DNA of 64,000 nucleotides from Tricholoma matsutake (taxonomy: Eukaryota > Basidiomycota > Agaricomycetes > Agaricales > Tricholomataceae). Below the pieces are notes generated by a model. The model was not told where the DNA came from. It saw only the letters and a list, made by a program, of their open reading frames with translations, and ran no database searches. Position 1 is the first letter of the stretch. Each line of letters opens with the position of its first letter. Where the stretch lies: contig AP026542.1 in assembly GCA_026075535.2 (NCBI GenBank), forward strand, positions 3,348,001-3,412,000. The letters run 5' to 3'. The translations under genes were made by a program, and so were the position numbers. Positions 11,694-21,439 of this stretch are shown piece by piece.

Positions 11694-12797
11694 TTGCCAG
11701 CCACATACACTACAATCACCCAACAACACATACCCATGGCACACCTAACTGTAATCACAAGAGGAGAAACAGATGATAAGCAGATCTTAATTCAAAAGGA
11801 CACAAACACTAACAACAACACTCTAGAAAGCCTAACAGAGAAAAATCTAGTAGTGAAAGCAAACACGGCCCTAGACCTAATGGGAATAGAGCCAGCAGAC
11901 TGGCCCAAAGATACAAAATTTGTTGGCACAAAGAAGCTATGAACAGAAATGTACTATATCAACTAGACTTGGCAGAAGCAGCAAAATGGCTACATCAATC
12001 AGAGGTACAGACAGCCTTCATGGAATGCTATGGAGGTATGTCAAATATCCAAAATAAACTGTACTACAGTAGTGGAATTTGTTCTGACCACCTTTGATGC
12101 AGGGACCAACTATGTGCACCTATGAGTGGAACAATACAATGCATTAATGACAGCCACCATGGTGTACTCCAAGTACATCAAGCTGCAACCTCTCTGTGCA
12201 AGCAATCAAAAGGTAGCACATGTCATAATCAGGTTCAATGCTCAGAAAATGGCAAACCAGGCCATTGAACATGGTCTATTCATTGAAGGAAAGCAGGTAA
12301 TGATACACAAACTATTATCTGAACTGAAAAGATGACTGAAATGTCAGATATTCAGGCACTACATTGCTGACTGCAAAGCATAGACAGACATACGTGCATG
12401 ATGCAGTAGTAAGCATCAAACTGTGCAGTGCATAGCTATGGATGCAGAGGAGATTCAATGTGCAAACTGTACTGACAATGAAAAAGGCCACAGCGTGGCA
12501 GACAGAAACTGCCCAACATATCTCAAAGAAAAAGATAAGCTTCATGAGCACATCCCAGAAAAAAAGTACAGGTTCTTCCCCACCAACAAACCTTGCACAT
12601 GGCAACTCTTAAACCAACCACAAGGCTACACAAATGACCAAGAACTCACATGGCAGCAAGGAGCAGACTGGGCAACAGCAGCTAGGAATGCACAAATAGA
12701 TAAAGAATTCACAAACAACAGGAGGACAATAATACAATGCAGAGGTAGACAGCCTACAGCAAACGAGCAAAACCAAGACAGGGAGCACTACAAATAA
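11694..12797 (+). pseudogene. LINE ORF1, gag-like RNA-binding protein
   Basis: Three frames in succession give parts of the ORF1 product of fungal Tad1-type LINEs: an N-terminal helix (11,694-11,942), an RRM-like stretch with VAHVIIRFNAQKMANQAIEHG (12,126-12,335), and a zinc-knuckle region with CANC....GHSVADRNCP followed by KYRFFPT (12,423-12,797). In intact elements this protein binds the LINE RNA. Frameshifts near 11,945 and 12,340 disable it. Long antisense frames over this stretch are shadows. Confidence 0.7.
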
Positions 12798-13079
12798 TAC
12801 CAAAACAGGGCAAGGCATGAAGGACACATGCAAACAAGGGATGACAGATGGCCAACAAGGCCAATACAAGCATCCATAGACAACTGCTTTGGAACTGCAA
12901 GAACGCAGGATAAAATGAATGACCATGACCAGCTGCAGGGCTGACACAATATGTGGTGGAGCAAACAGGACCCAAACAACCAGGATATAGGTCCAGTCCC
13001 ACAAAGAGACAATACCCCCCCTCAAATATGTCTAACCACTGCACAGGAAACAGACAACACACAATACACATCTGACAAC

Positions 13080-13510
13080 AAAACACAAACAAATCACTCA
13101 TAAGCCAACTCAACCTACTCCAAAGCTTAGGAAGAAACAACTATGACATCTGTCTAATTCAAGAGCCATACATCGACTTTAGAGGTAAAACCAGGGCCAA
13201 CTGCAACTGGATCACCATATACCCAAATATGCACCAACAGCATCCAGATAACACAAGGTCAGTAATACTTGTCAATGCTAACCTATCTACAGATTCATGG
13301 AAAAAAATCAACCTCAAACACCCTGACATTACTGCAATAGAAATGCAAGGGCAATATGGTACATTACAAATTATGAACATATACAATGATTGCAACAACA
13401 ATAGCTTGCTAACACACCTATCTGCATACATGCGAGATCAAGAACTTTAACAGTACACAGCTGGCCCTTTGAACACAATGTGGATGGGGGACTTCAACTG
13501 CCACCATCCA
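13080..13510 (+). pseudogene. LINE ORF2 endonuclease domain, truncated
   Basis: The reading includes IQEPYIDF (endonuclease/exonuclease/phosphatase family motif II type) just before 13,180, VILVNANLS within 13,229-13,450, and MWMGDFNCHHP at 13,480-13,515, which matches the GDFN(xH) catalytic signature of target-priming endonucleases. The frame then passes directly into gypsy gag sequence. It would have nicked target DNA. A stop at 13,448 and the lost C-terminus disable it. Confidence 0.7.
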
Positions 13511-13514
13511 ATGA

Positions 13515-14085
13515 AGAAAGGTGGTCAAATCACAAAGTATAACGTTGATTTCTGGGAGTTAGCTTCTAGAGTCAACTGGAATGAAGCTGCCCTTCGCGAC
13601 CACTATTTCCGTGGTCTTCCTCTCTGCCTTCGCATAGAAGTTCTTTGGGGTGGTAAACCCAATACTCTTGTGGAACTATGCTTGAAAGCACAGGACAGGG
13701 ATGACATCTACTGGATACAAGAGGAAGAAACTTGCCTTGAAACAAAGAATTCCAGTAACTTTTCTAACCCTGGCCAGAAGGACACTTCCAAAAGTCCTTC
13801 CTCATCTACCAACCAATTCTCCTCAAACTCTGCCCATGGTAACACCTCCAACCAGCTGTCTTCCACAACAAAGAACACTCCCCAGGACAAGCCCAAGTTG
13901 TCCATCTCCAATAAGTTGGGGAAGAATGGCAAGCTTACTGGGGACAAATGAGAATGTTGCATGAGAGAACGACTTTGTCTCTACTGTGGGGAGGAAGGGC
14001 ATGTAGCAGGAAACTGCCTGAAATCCAAAGCTGCAAAAGCCTGTGCTTCCGCTGTCCTTTCCAACACTGTGGACTCAGAAAAATA
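13515..14085 (+). pseudogene. Gag of gypsy element 2
   Basis: The gag reading begins at about 13,515 with a capsid stretch (FWELASRVNWNEAALRDHYF then GLP), which is characteristic of basidiomycete gypsy gag. A Ser/Thr/Asn-rich linker follows, then, in another frame, the zinc knuckle CLYCGEEGHVAGNC near 13,980-14,020. The ORF starting at 13,469 is a chimera whose first 15 or so residues come from the LINE. A frame change lies near 13,950. Confidence 0.75.
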
Positions 14086-14099
14086 GTCTGCAACCCTCA

Positions 14100-14600
14100 G
14101 GAAACAGCCATTGGGGCTGGGGGTTGTGTTGACCTTAACCATTTGGCTGCCTATGTTCATCTCAATGTGTCCAGTCTTTCCGACCCTGACTCCCTCACCA
14201 TCTTTTTGACCATTCCCAACTATTCCACTCACATACAAACCCTTATCAACTCTTGCTCCTCCCATTGCTTCCTTGACTCCTCTTTTGTGTTGGATAACCA
14301 ACTTATCATGGAATCCCATTAGCCCGATCAGACTATGGCTCTTTGATGGATCTTGCAACTCCACCATAACTCAAGTCGTCAAACTTCCAGTCACCTTTCC
14401 TACCAGTGAAGTGTTCAATCTGTCATTCTATGTAACCTCGCTCAACTCTTCCTGTTCCACCGTACTCAGTCATAACTGGCTGAAGCAATACAATTCATTG
14501 ATTGACTGGTCTTCAAGCCAAATTGCTTTCCACTCTGCAGATCATAGAGGTCCAGCACCCTTGATGTCACCCATGTCCCCAAACCTTCCAGTAGAAACCC
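14100..14600 (+). pseudogene. Protease of gypsy element 2, active site lost
   Basis: The region that aligns with the retropepsin motif reads LINSCSSHCFLDSS (about 14,240-14,290), where LIDSGSSHCFID would be expected, so both the catalytic aspartate (Asp to Asn) and the following glycine (Gly to Cys) are changed. Downstream, LSHNWLKQYNSLIDWSS is the conserved end of the protease-RT spacer in this group. A frameshift lies between the two parts near 14,290. Confidence 0.65.
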
Positions 14601-15879
14601 ATGATTCACCCGCACCTTCAGAACCCCCCATTCCACCTAAGCTATCTCCTCCCAACATTTTGTTCATCAATGCTGCCACATACGTGCACACTAGCAAACT
14701 CCCTGGGGCAGTAGCCTTCCAGATGACTTTTGCACCAGAAGGATTATCTGCCCGCTCTGCTCAACCCTCAAACCTGGTGGATCTTTCCAACATTCCCGCC
14801 AAGTATCATGAATCCGCTGATGTCTTTAATAAGACTAAAGTGGATACCCTTCCTCTGCATCACCCTTACAACCTCAAGATAGAGACAGAAGATAATGCTC
14901 CCCCTCCTCTGGGTCACTTGTACTCTCTCTCTCCCTCTGAGTTAGAAGCCTTATGAGTTTTCATTGATGAGAACATCCACTCAGGTTTCATCCACCCCTC
15001 TAAATCCCTGCATGGCACTCCAATTCTCTTTGTCAAGAAAAAGGACAGAAGCCTTTGACTTTGTGTCGACTACCAAGGGCTCAACCATCTCACAAATAAG
15101 GACCATTACCCACTTCTGCTCATTTCTGACCTGCTTGACTCCCCCCAAAAAGCCCGCTTGTTCACCAAGATAGACTTGCGGCATAGTCTGCATTGCGGAT
15201 GGTGACAAATGGAAAACTACTTTCTGCACCCACTATGGATCCTTCAAGTGGTTGGTGGTTCCATTTGGCCTCACTAATGCACCTGCAGCCTTCCAGCGGT
15301 TTATGAATGACATCTTCAGTGACATGCTGGATGTCTGTGTCATCGTCTACCTCGATGACATCCTGATCTACTCTGACGACAAATTGCAGCAGGGAGCTCA
15401 CATCAAGGAAGTTCTTCAGAGACTGTGGAAGAATGGACTTTACGCTTCACCTCAGAGATGTGAGTTCCACAAAGACACCACTGAATATCTAGGTTTCATC
15501 CTTTCACTGGATGGACTGTGGATGTCTGAGGATAAAGTCAAAACCGTGCTCAACTGGCCCGAGCCTAGGAAAGTCAAGGATATTCAATCCTTCTTCAACT
15601 TTTACTGCCATTTCATCAACAGCTATTCCAACATTGTCATCCCACTCACCCACTTGACATGGAAAGCCGCACCCTGGGGCTTCAACAAGAAGTGCCGCGA
15701 CTCTTTTGAAATGCTCAAACAAGAATTCACTCACACTCCCATCACTCACACTCCCATCTTAACTCAATGGGTACCTGACTCCCAAATGGTACTTAAAATG
15801 GACGCTTCCGATTATGCCCTGGTGGCTATTATCTTGGTCTACACAGCGGATGGTGAAATTCATCCAGTTGCTTTCCATT
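14600..15879 (+). pseudogene. Reverse transcriptase of gypsy element 2
   Basis: The frame includes the linker (YHESADVFNKTKVDTLP), the RT start (YSLSPSELEAL), a segment with stops at 14,953 and 15,056 and a small deletion near 15,185, and then an open stretch from 15,252 with FGLTNAPAAFQRFMNDIF and the intact YLDDILIYSDD active site. Motif A is also intact (FTKIDL). A 12-bp direct duplication gives THTPITHTPI near 15,735. RNase H begins with LKMDASDYAL and is cut at 15,884 by a solo LTR. Confidence 0.85.
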
Positions 15880-15884
15880 CCTGC

Positions 15885-16509
15885 TGTTACAATTTTCCTT
15901 GTAACTCATGGAACCCGACTGACCCAACGATCCTGATGATCCCCTCCAGACAGGAGGCACTCCCTGACTCATGCCCGAGGCATGCCCTTGACATCAGACA
16001 CACACACGACACATGCCGACAACATGCATTTGATCCCCTTCCCATGGAAGGCACCCTTGACGCATGGTGACTCCATGCACCTGAACCCACTCCCACACAT
16101 GCTGTGATACGACAGCCCCTTGACATGAGGTCCATGACATCGGATGCCTCATGCAAGGCATGTGGCTTACTGTTTCTACTCTTACTTGATATGCATCTAC
16201 ATACCTTTCCGATTGGACGATAGGGACCTCCCTCCTAGTATAAGTACTGCGACTTGTAGTAGGGATGTCCTTGGTTTATATCTAGGCAATCTACAGCTTT
16301 AACTTGTGAACTCACGAACTCACTTGAAACCACTAAGGAAGCCCCTTAGTGCATGAACCCAAACAACTCTACACAGAAGGCCTGCTAGAGTGCACTACCC
16401 ATCTTACGTCGGATGCTCTGAGTAAGACTAGTGCCGAACAACTCGTCGAGGAAGCACCTCGTCGAACAACATTGACTAGATCGAGTAGTTGAGGCTTTGC
16501 CCTTAACAC
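15885..16509 (+). mobile_element. Solo LTR with 5-bp target duplication
   Basis: It begins TGTTACAATTTTCC and ends CCCTTAACA, flanked by CCTGC on both sides (15,880-15,884 and 16,510-16,514). If it and one CCTGC are removed, the RNase H frame closes exactly, from VAFHSC to SFNPAELNYDTHD. It contains a TATA-like AGTATAAGTA at about 16,238. It belongs to the same family as the partial LTR at 1-292. Loss of the internal region by LTR-LTR recombination is the usual origin of such solo copies. Confidence 0.93.
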
Positions 16510-17508
16510 CTGCTCCTTTAATCCTGCTGAACTGAATTATGATACACATGATAAGGAACTTCTGGCCATTTTCAAAGCCTTCAAACATTGGCGGCAATAT
16601 TTCAAGGGTTCCACAAACCCGATCATTGTAGTCACAGACCACAAAAACCTTGAGTACTTCAGCACCACTAAATTGCTCACCCGCCGCCAAGCCAGATGGT
16701 CCAAGTATCTTTCACAGTTCAATCTCGTTATCCGCTTCTGCCCTGGAAAATTAGGGGCCAAGCCAGACACACTCACAAGACATTGGGACGTCTACCGCAA
16801 AGGGGGAAATAGCGACTTTGCCTCCGTAAACCTGACCAATTTCTGACCTGTATTCACACAGGAACAACTTACCTCTTCTCTTTGCACCACCTACCTTGCA
16901 ACACCTGTCATCTGACAAGCAGTAATCATGGATGTCAAGAAACTTCACAACAACATCTGCACCTCCCTACTCCTTGACCCGCTATCATCTGCACACCTTC
17001 CAACACCTACCAACCCCAATTGGACTATAGACAAGGCAGGATTCCTCCACCATTTTGACCAGATCTATGTTCCAGATGTTGCAGATCTTTGTCTCAAGGT
17101 CCTGCAGTACAAACATGGTCACATTCTCTCTGGCCACTTTGGACAAAACAAAACCCAGCAGCTTGTCCACCAGGAATATGTCTGGCCAAATCTCCGCACC
17201 TTCATCCAGGAATTCTGCAAGTCCTGTACCACTTGCAAGTGATCCAAGTTGCCTTGACACAAACCCTACAGGTTCCTGAAGCAACTTCCTGTTCTGGAAT
17301 GACCTTGGAACTCAATCTCCATGGATTTCATTGAGCAATTACCTGACTCCGACGGCCACACCGCTATCCTGGTCATTGTTGACTGACTCACCAAACAAAG
17401 TAATTTTATCCTGACTGTTAACAAAATCACAGCCCAAGAATTAGCCAACCTGTTCATCCTCCACGTCTTCTCCAAGCATGGTGTACATCTGGAAATCAGC
17501 AGGGGTCC
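16510..17508 (+). pseudogene. RNase H and integrase of gypsy element 2
   Basis: After the solo LTR, the RNase H continues (NYDTHDKELLAIFKAF, VVTDHKNLEYFS). The integrase zinc finger (GHILSGHFGQNKT to CKSCTTCK) and the first part of the integrase core (SISMDFIEQLPDSDGH) follow. Stops at about 16,845, 17,241, 17,256, 17,291 and 17,385 are all TGA where arginine is expected (for example VD.LTK). The sequence ends at FSKHGVH before the second catalytic aspartate, where a satellite begins. Confidence 0.85.
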
Positions 17509-17806
17509 GGTATGACTAGACAGATTTGATCAATGATTAACACTCCGCCATCAGTAGATAAGATTTTATCTAGCCTTAAAACATCATCCAACACAGATGA
17601 CAATGGGTCAGCCGCTGACACTTTTTCTGACAGAATTGCAGTGAATGATAGGGATCTGGTATGACTAGACAGATTTGATCAACAATTAACACTCCGCAAT
17701 CAATAGATAAAATTTGGGCAGGCCTTAAAAGATGGTCAAACAAATATCAAGAGGAGTCAGACACTTTAACAGGATTGTGCTGTATGATATTGTTAGTTAT
17801 ATCATA
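17509..17806. repeat. Two copies of a 149-bp repeat
   Basis: GGTATGACTAGACAGATTTG begins at 17,509 and again at 17,658. The first halves of the two units are nearly identical (also AATTAACACTCCGC), while the second halves diverge. Their ends (CAGAATTG.A..GAATGAT) resemble part of the 169-bp satellite that follows, so both may come from one family. Confidence 0.75.
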
Positions 17807-17809
17807 GCA

Positions 17810-18400
17810 TACAATTGTTCAAGCACAAGAAATGATTTTAGCTATCATTTCCTCGGAACAACATCCTTTCTAGAGATTATCCAGACCTTAAAATGTGCTA
17901 TCATCCTTCCTAGAGTTTGTAGTTTGCTGACCAGATACTCAGATACTTTCAGGAAATGTTCAGGAACTGATGCTTGTACTCCCAGAATTGGAATGTATGA
18001 TTTTTGTATATCCCAACATGCAATTGTTCAAGTGGAAGAAATGATTATATCTGCCATTTCCTCTATATCTCATTCTTCCTGGATCCTACCACTTGCTGGT
18101 AAGATACTCAGATACTTGCAGGAGATGTTCAGGAACCAACATTTGGACTAACAGAATTGGAATGTATGATTTTTGTATATCCCAATATGCAATTATTTGA
18201 GTGGAAGAAATGATTTTATCTGGCATTTCCTCTATATCCCATTCTTCCTGGCAGCTACTACTTGCTGATAAGATACTCAGATACTTGCAGGAGATATACA
18301 GGAACTGACGCTTGTGCTAACAGAATTGCAACATATGATTTTTGTATATCCTAACAGAGAGTTGTTCAGGTGGAAGAAATGATATTATCTGTCATTTTGT
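17810..18400. repeat. 169-bp tandem satellite, about 3.5 copies
   Basis: AGATACTCAGATACTT occurs at 17,933, 18,102 and 18,271, exactly 169 bp apart. Each unit also holds GGAAGAAATGATT.TATCTG.CATTTCCT and CAGAATTGGAATGTATG. A further partial unit (GAAGAAATAGTTTTATCTGC) appears at about 18,562, after the SINE-like sequence, as if the SINE had landed in the array. Reading frames in it are incidental. Confidence 0.8.
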
Positions 18401-18434
18401 AATGATCTCTGGTATGTCTTGAGGAATGACAATA

Positions 18435-18560
18435 CATGTTGTTGGTGTAATGGAAAGGGGCACCTAGATGACAGATGCCATGTCGAGCTCCTCAGTTCAA
18501 ATACCCCGCCCATTGGAGGACTCGGAGATAGAGGGGGGGAGGAGATAATTGAATGCGACG
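18435..18560 (+). mobile_element. tRNA-derived SINE-like sequence, copy 1
   Basis: TGGTGTAATGG (18,443-18,453) fits the RNA polymerase III A box, and GTTCAAATACC (18,495-18,505) fits the B box, 52 bp apart, as in a tRNA with a long variable arm. The flanks are shared with the second copy at 20,425-20,720 (GGGGCACCTAGATGA, AGAGGGG-GAGGAG..AAT). It sits within satellite sequence. No tRNA cloverleaf could be drawn with confidence, so I favour a SINE over a functional tRNA. Confidence 0.5.
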
Positions 18561-18699
18561 GAAGAAATAGTTTTATCTGCTACATCTCATTCTTCCTGAA
18601 TATGGGCCAACGTCGTGAATTCATTCCTGGCCTGTTTCGCGAAAGAAAGAAAAAAGAGATGATATTTAACACAATGTACCTTTAGGGCGAAACAATCAC

Positions 18700-19250
18700 C
18701 TTGAGCCCAAACTACTCGATTTCTTTGATATCATTGCAGGGGTTCTCACCTGTGCTGACATCCTCTTGGGGCGGCCATCGCCGATAGCATACACTGGCCA
18801 GCCTTCTCATCCCATCTCAATGTTGTTCAGCATAACAACTGCCGCATTCCCGCACCACTCCTGCATTGATTGTTGGGATCCAAATGAAGGACAACAAGCT
18901 TGCAGGGTATTGTAGTGTAAAACAGGTCATGATGGTGCGTGTGACATCCAGGATGACTCAAATGTGAGACAACCTGGGCCATCACACCACCCCACATTCC
19001 CTGGCAATGCACTACAGTCTGGAAACTCATAATGAGGCGAAGGAGTGACAGAACCGGGCCAGGTACAAGGAACTTTGCTATGAAAGTCAAGTTCAATAAA
19101 GAAAACTTTGGCAAGGCAGAATCACAAGCATACCAGTGTTGGACCGATGCCACCCAGGCTGTTCCCTGTGATATCACCTCCGTGTCTGACGAACTCCACA
19201 TCCAAGCCAAGTTATTGGGTTATTCTGAGCTTGCAATGAAAAGTTTCACG
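18700..19250. other. No supported gene
   Basis: Overlapping frames exist on both strands (18,827-19,210 minus and 19,032-19,322 plus), but neither has a recognisable domain or a plausible splice structure, and each may be a shadow. No repeat was noticed. Confidence 0.4.
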
Positions 19251-19269
19251 TGCCAAATCCGACTCAAGA

Positions 19270-19640
19270 TGGGTCATTTGCATCATCGGCCATGGCTATG
19301 GGTGGGAGCGAGTTTCATTTGAAGGCTTGATCTTCTTCTTATGAAAGCAGATCTGGCGGTGTGATCAATAAGTAGTAGCATCGATGCAGAATAGGTATAA
19401 AATGATAAAGAAACACATTAAAATGCAAAATTCGTAAACACACCTAATAGCCCAGTCCCTAACATCCTGCATCACATCAAAGCATCGACAAAGAATAGGT
19501 ATAAAATGATAAGGAAACACATTGAAACACAAAATTCGTAAACACACCTAATAGTCCAGTCCCTAACATCCTGCGTCGCATCAAATTCAGCAGTAATATC
19601 CATCCTGATGTGCATTACTTAGAGGGCGCACTGATGAAGA
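19270..19640 (-). CDS. Small spliced gene with a tandemly duplicated exon, unrecognised
   Basis: On the minus strand a start codon near 19,603 opens an exon MHIRMDITAEFDATQDVRDW that ends at a GTGTGT donor. A 104-bp unit (19,377-19,480 and 19,481-19,586) is present twice, so the exon end (DVRDW.IR) and the intron after it occur twice, each copy bordered by GTGTGT and an AG acceptor. After the second intron, at about 19,355, a basic exon (SAFIRRRSSLQM) continues the frame. Whether the transcript uses one or both exon copies cannot be told. The function is unknown. Confidence 0.35.
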
Positions 19641-19699
19641 ACACCGGGCTATATGACTCACTGAGCACTTGATAGCACTGTCTTATGCAAATTCAATGG

Positions 19700-20183
19700 A
19701 TTCCAATTAACTACAGTCAGGCTTTTTAGCTTCCGGTTCACAATCAAAAATGCAAATTTCTATCTATCTGCGGGGCCCAGCATTAGACGATCAATGCCGA
19801 GGGTACCAAATGAAATGTGATGCTCACCAGCCGAACCTCACTATATCCAACAATGCATACACTGCATCCTTCCCATCGTCGTCGAATACAACGAGGCCTC
19901 CAATGCAGATTTGCTTCAAAAGAATGGTCAGAAAAAGCCAATGGAATATTATAGAGGCTTACCACTCATTCCTTCCACTCGCCTCGTTTCTTAAACCTTG
20001 GTAGAATCTGGTAATCATATCTACGAAATGTGGCTTTGCACCATTGATGGTTTCTATACACCTCGACCCGATGGCCATGCTGCAAAGAGCCGACGATTAG
20101 ATAAAGTAAAAATGGAATAAAATGCTTACTCTGAAGGGTTGAGGGTGTTCAACAATTGGCATTCCAGAAATCCGATGCGCCAT
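19700..20183 (-). CDS. Spliced gene or pseudogene, unrecognised
   Basis: A start at 20,183 gives an 18-codon exon (20,130-20,183). A 50-nt intron (20,080-20,129, GTAAGC..CTTTGCAG) joins it in phase to HGHRVEVYRNHQWCKATF and on to a TGA at 19,966. Three nucleotides after that stop lies another GTAAGC donor, and after TTTTGAAG the frame resumes with ICIGGLVVFDDDGKDAVYAL, ending at a GTGAGC donor. The TGA is thus the only break in an otherwise good three-exon model. I do not recognise the protein. Confidence 0.4.
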
Positions 20184-20424
20184 AGGTGATGGTTGTGGTT
20201 AGAGATGGGGAGGGAAGATTGAAGCTGTGCTTAAGAGGTTGGAAGTATGGAGGGTGGTTAGTTAGAGCAGTGGAGAAATGGTAGGGGTTAAGGTAGAATA
20301 AAAACAACTCACAAGTGGCAAGGTAGTACAGGGTAAGTCAGAGAGTGCAGATTCTTGTTGGTCATGGTGGTATTCCTAGTTTTGTTTGATGTTGTATTTA
20401 GATTGAACTAGAAAGTTAAAGAAA

Positions 20425-20720
20425 ACTGGTTGGTCTAATGGAAGGGGGCGCCTAGATGATGGGCACCTCGTCCAGCTCCATCTTTTTTCATACCTATGTA
20501 CTGATGTGCCGAGGTATGGACTGGATATACGTATACCCATACCTCCTTACATTGTCACTCATTGAATTACCACACTCCTTTATGGACTCTTGGGTGTGGC
20601 GGATAGCTGCTAGCAATATGACGATATATAAAAAGTGTCAACTGATCAGATATCCTCAGTTTGAATACCTCGCCTGTGGGGTGAGGCAGAGGGGAGAGGA
20701 GGCAATCAAATGTGATCGCC
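20425..20720 (+). mobile_element. tRNA-derived SINE-like sequence, copy 2, interrupted
   Basis: The A box TGGTCTAATGG is at 20,431-20,441 and the B box GTTTGAATACC at 20,659-20,669. Copy 1 at 18,435 has these boxes 52 bp apart. Here about 174 bp (roughly 20,480-20,653) separate GTCCAGCTCC from TCAGTT, so an insertion splits the promoter. The rest (GGCGCCTAGATGATGGGCACCTCG, AGAGGGGAGAGGAGG, AATGTGATCG-type tail) matches copy 1. Confidence 0.45.
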
Positions 20721-20739
20721 CAGTGGCGCCATTGGCTGT

Positions 20740-21430
20740 GAAGAAAAACTGAGAGGGATAGCAGCCTTTTCGAGCACCATCAGATGTGCTTGCAAGGGAC
20801 TCTCGAAAACTTCAGTGATGAGGCCATCCAGTGTCTGATATGTGAATATAGAGTGATATAGGACATATATGTATTCATAGGGTCAACTAGCCAGCCATCA
20901 ATTGAATATCAATGCTTTGTGCTGCATCTCCAAGTACACCTATGAGTAGTCAGACGTGGCTCTTTCAGAATTTATGCACAGCCAACCGACCATCAACATC
21001 ATGATCGTCCAGCTCATTACGAAGAACTAACAATGGCAAATAATATAAAAGATCATTCAGATGGTAGATGTGGAAGCTTTTTTGACCTGCCAGACTTTTT
21101 CTAGGGCCATAAACGACTGTATTACATTGTTTAGCTACTGCATGTGTGATACGTGTACGCTTCAGGTAAGGGGAACACTGGAACCTCAAGCATGACGTCA
21201 AGCTGATGGTAGATGCATTGCGAAGGGGCTGAAGAAGAGGATGATTCCCTCCAGCTCTGCAGAAAGAAGTTTAGTAAACAATACAGTCCAAATGAGCGAC
21301 CGAGTCATTTTCTAGATAAACGGCGGGGAGCATAGTATCATACCAGCAACCAAGTTCATTCCTGCTCCCCAGCAGTCACCATATCGCAAACTTGAATGCA
21401 GTCAAACTCAGTTAATGGGGTGATGAATAG
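20740..21430. other. No supported gene
   Basis: A 78-codon minus-strand frame (20,965-21,201) is followed by a TACCTGAAG-type border and may be an exon, but it shows no known motif. No repeats were noticed. Nothing else could be supported here. Confidence 0.35.
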
Positions 21431-21439
21431 TTTGAAGGC

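Larger units (their letters stand above)
11690..13510 (+). mobile_element. Tad1-like non-LTR retrotransposon (LINE), 3'-truncated
   Basis: An ORF1-like protein (11,690-12,797) is followed by the start of ORF2 (about 13,080-13,510), whose apurinic endonuclease domain breaks off at the GDFN motif, where a gypsy gag takes over. No reverse transcriptase of the LINE remains in the window. Several stops and frame changes are present. Confidence 0.75.
13511..17508 (+). mobile_element. Ty3/gypsy element 2, truncated at both ends
   Basis: Gag, protease, RT, RNase H and integrase follow in gypsy order on the plus strand. No LTR is present at the 5' side, where it abuts a LINE, and the 3' side stops in the integrase core at a satellite (17,509). 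A 625-bp solo LTR of another family is inserted in the RNase H. Nearly all in-frame stops are TGA at places where related elements have arginine, consistent with CGA to TGA change. Confidence 0.9.

Noticed and set aside
12315..13431. Minus-strand frames with many Cys, Val and Leu residues that look like membrane proteins
   Set aside because: They are antisense to the LINE ORF1 and endonuclease, which show conserved motifs on the plus strand. The hydrophobic look comes from the complement of Gln/Asn/Thr-rich codons.
18827..19322. Overlapping ORFs of 127 and 96 codons on opposite strands
   Set aside because: No recognisable domain, no splice pattern and strong overlap. Cannot decide which, if either, is real.
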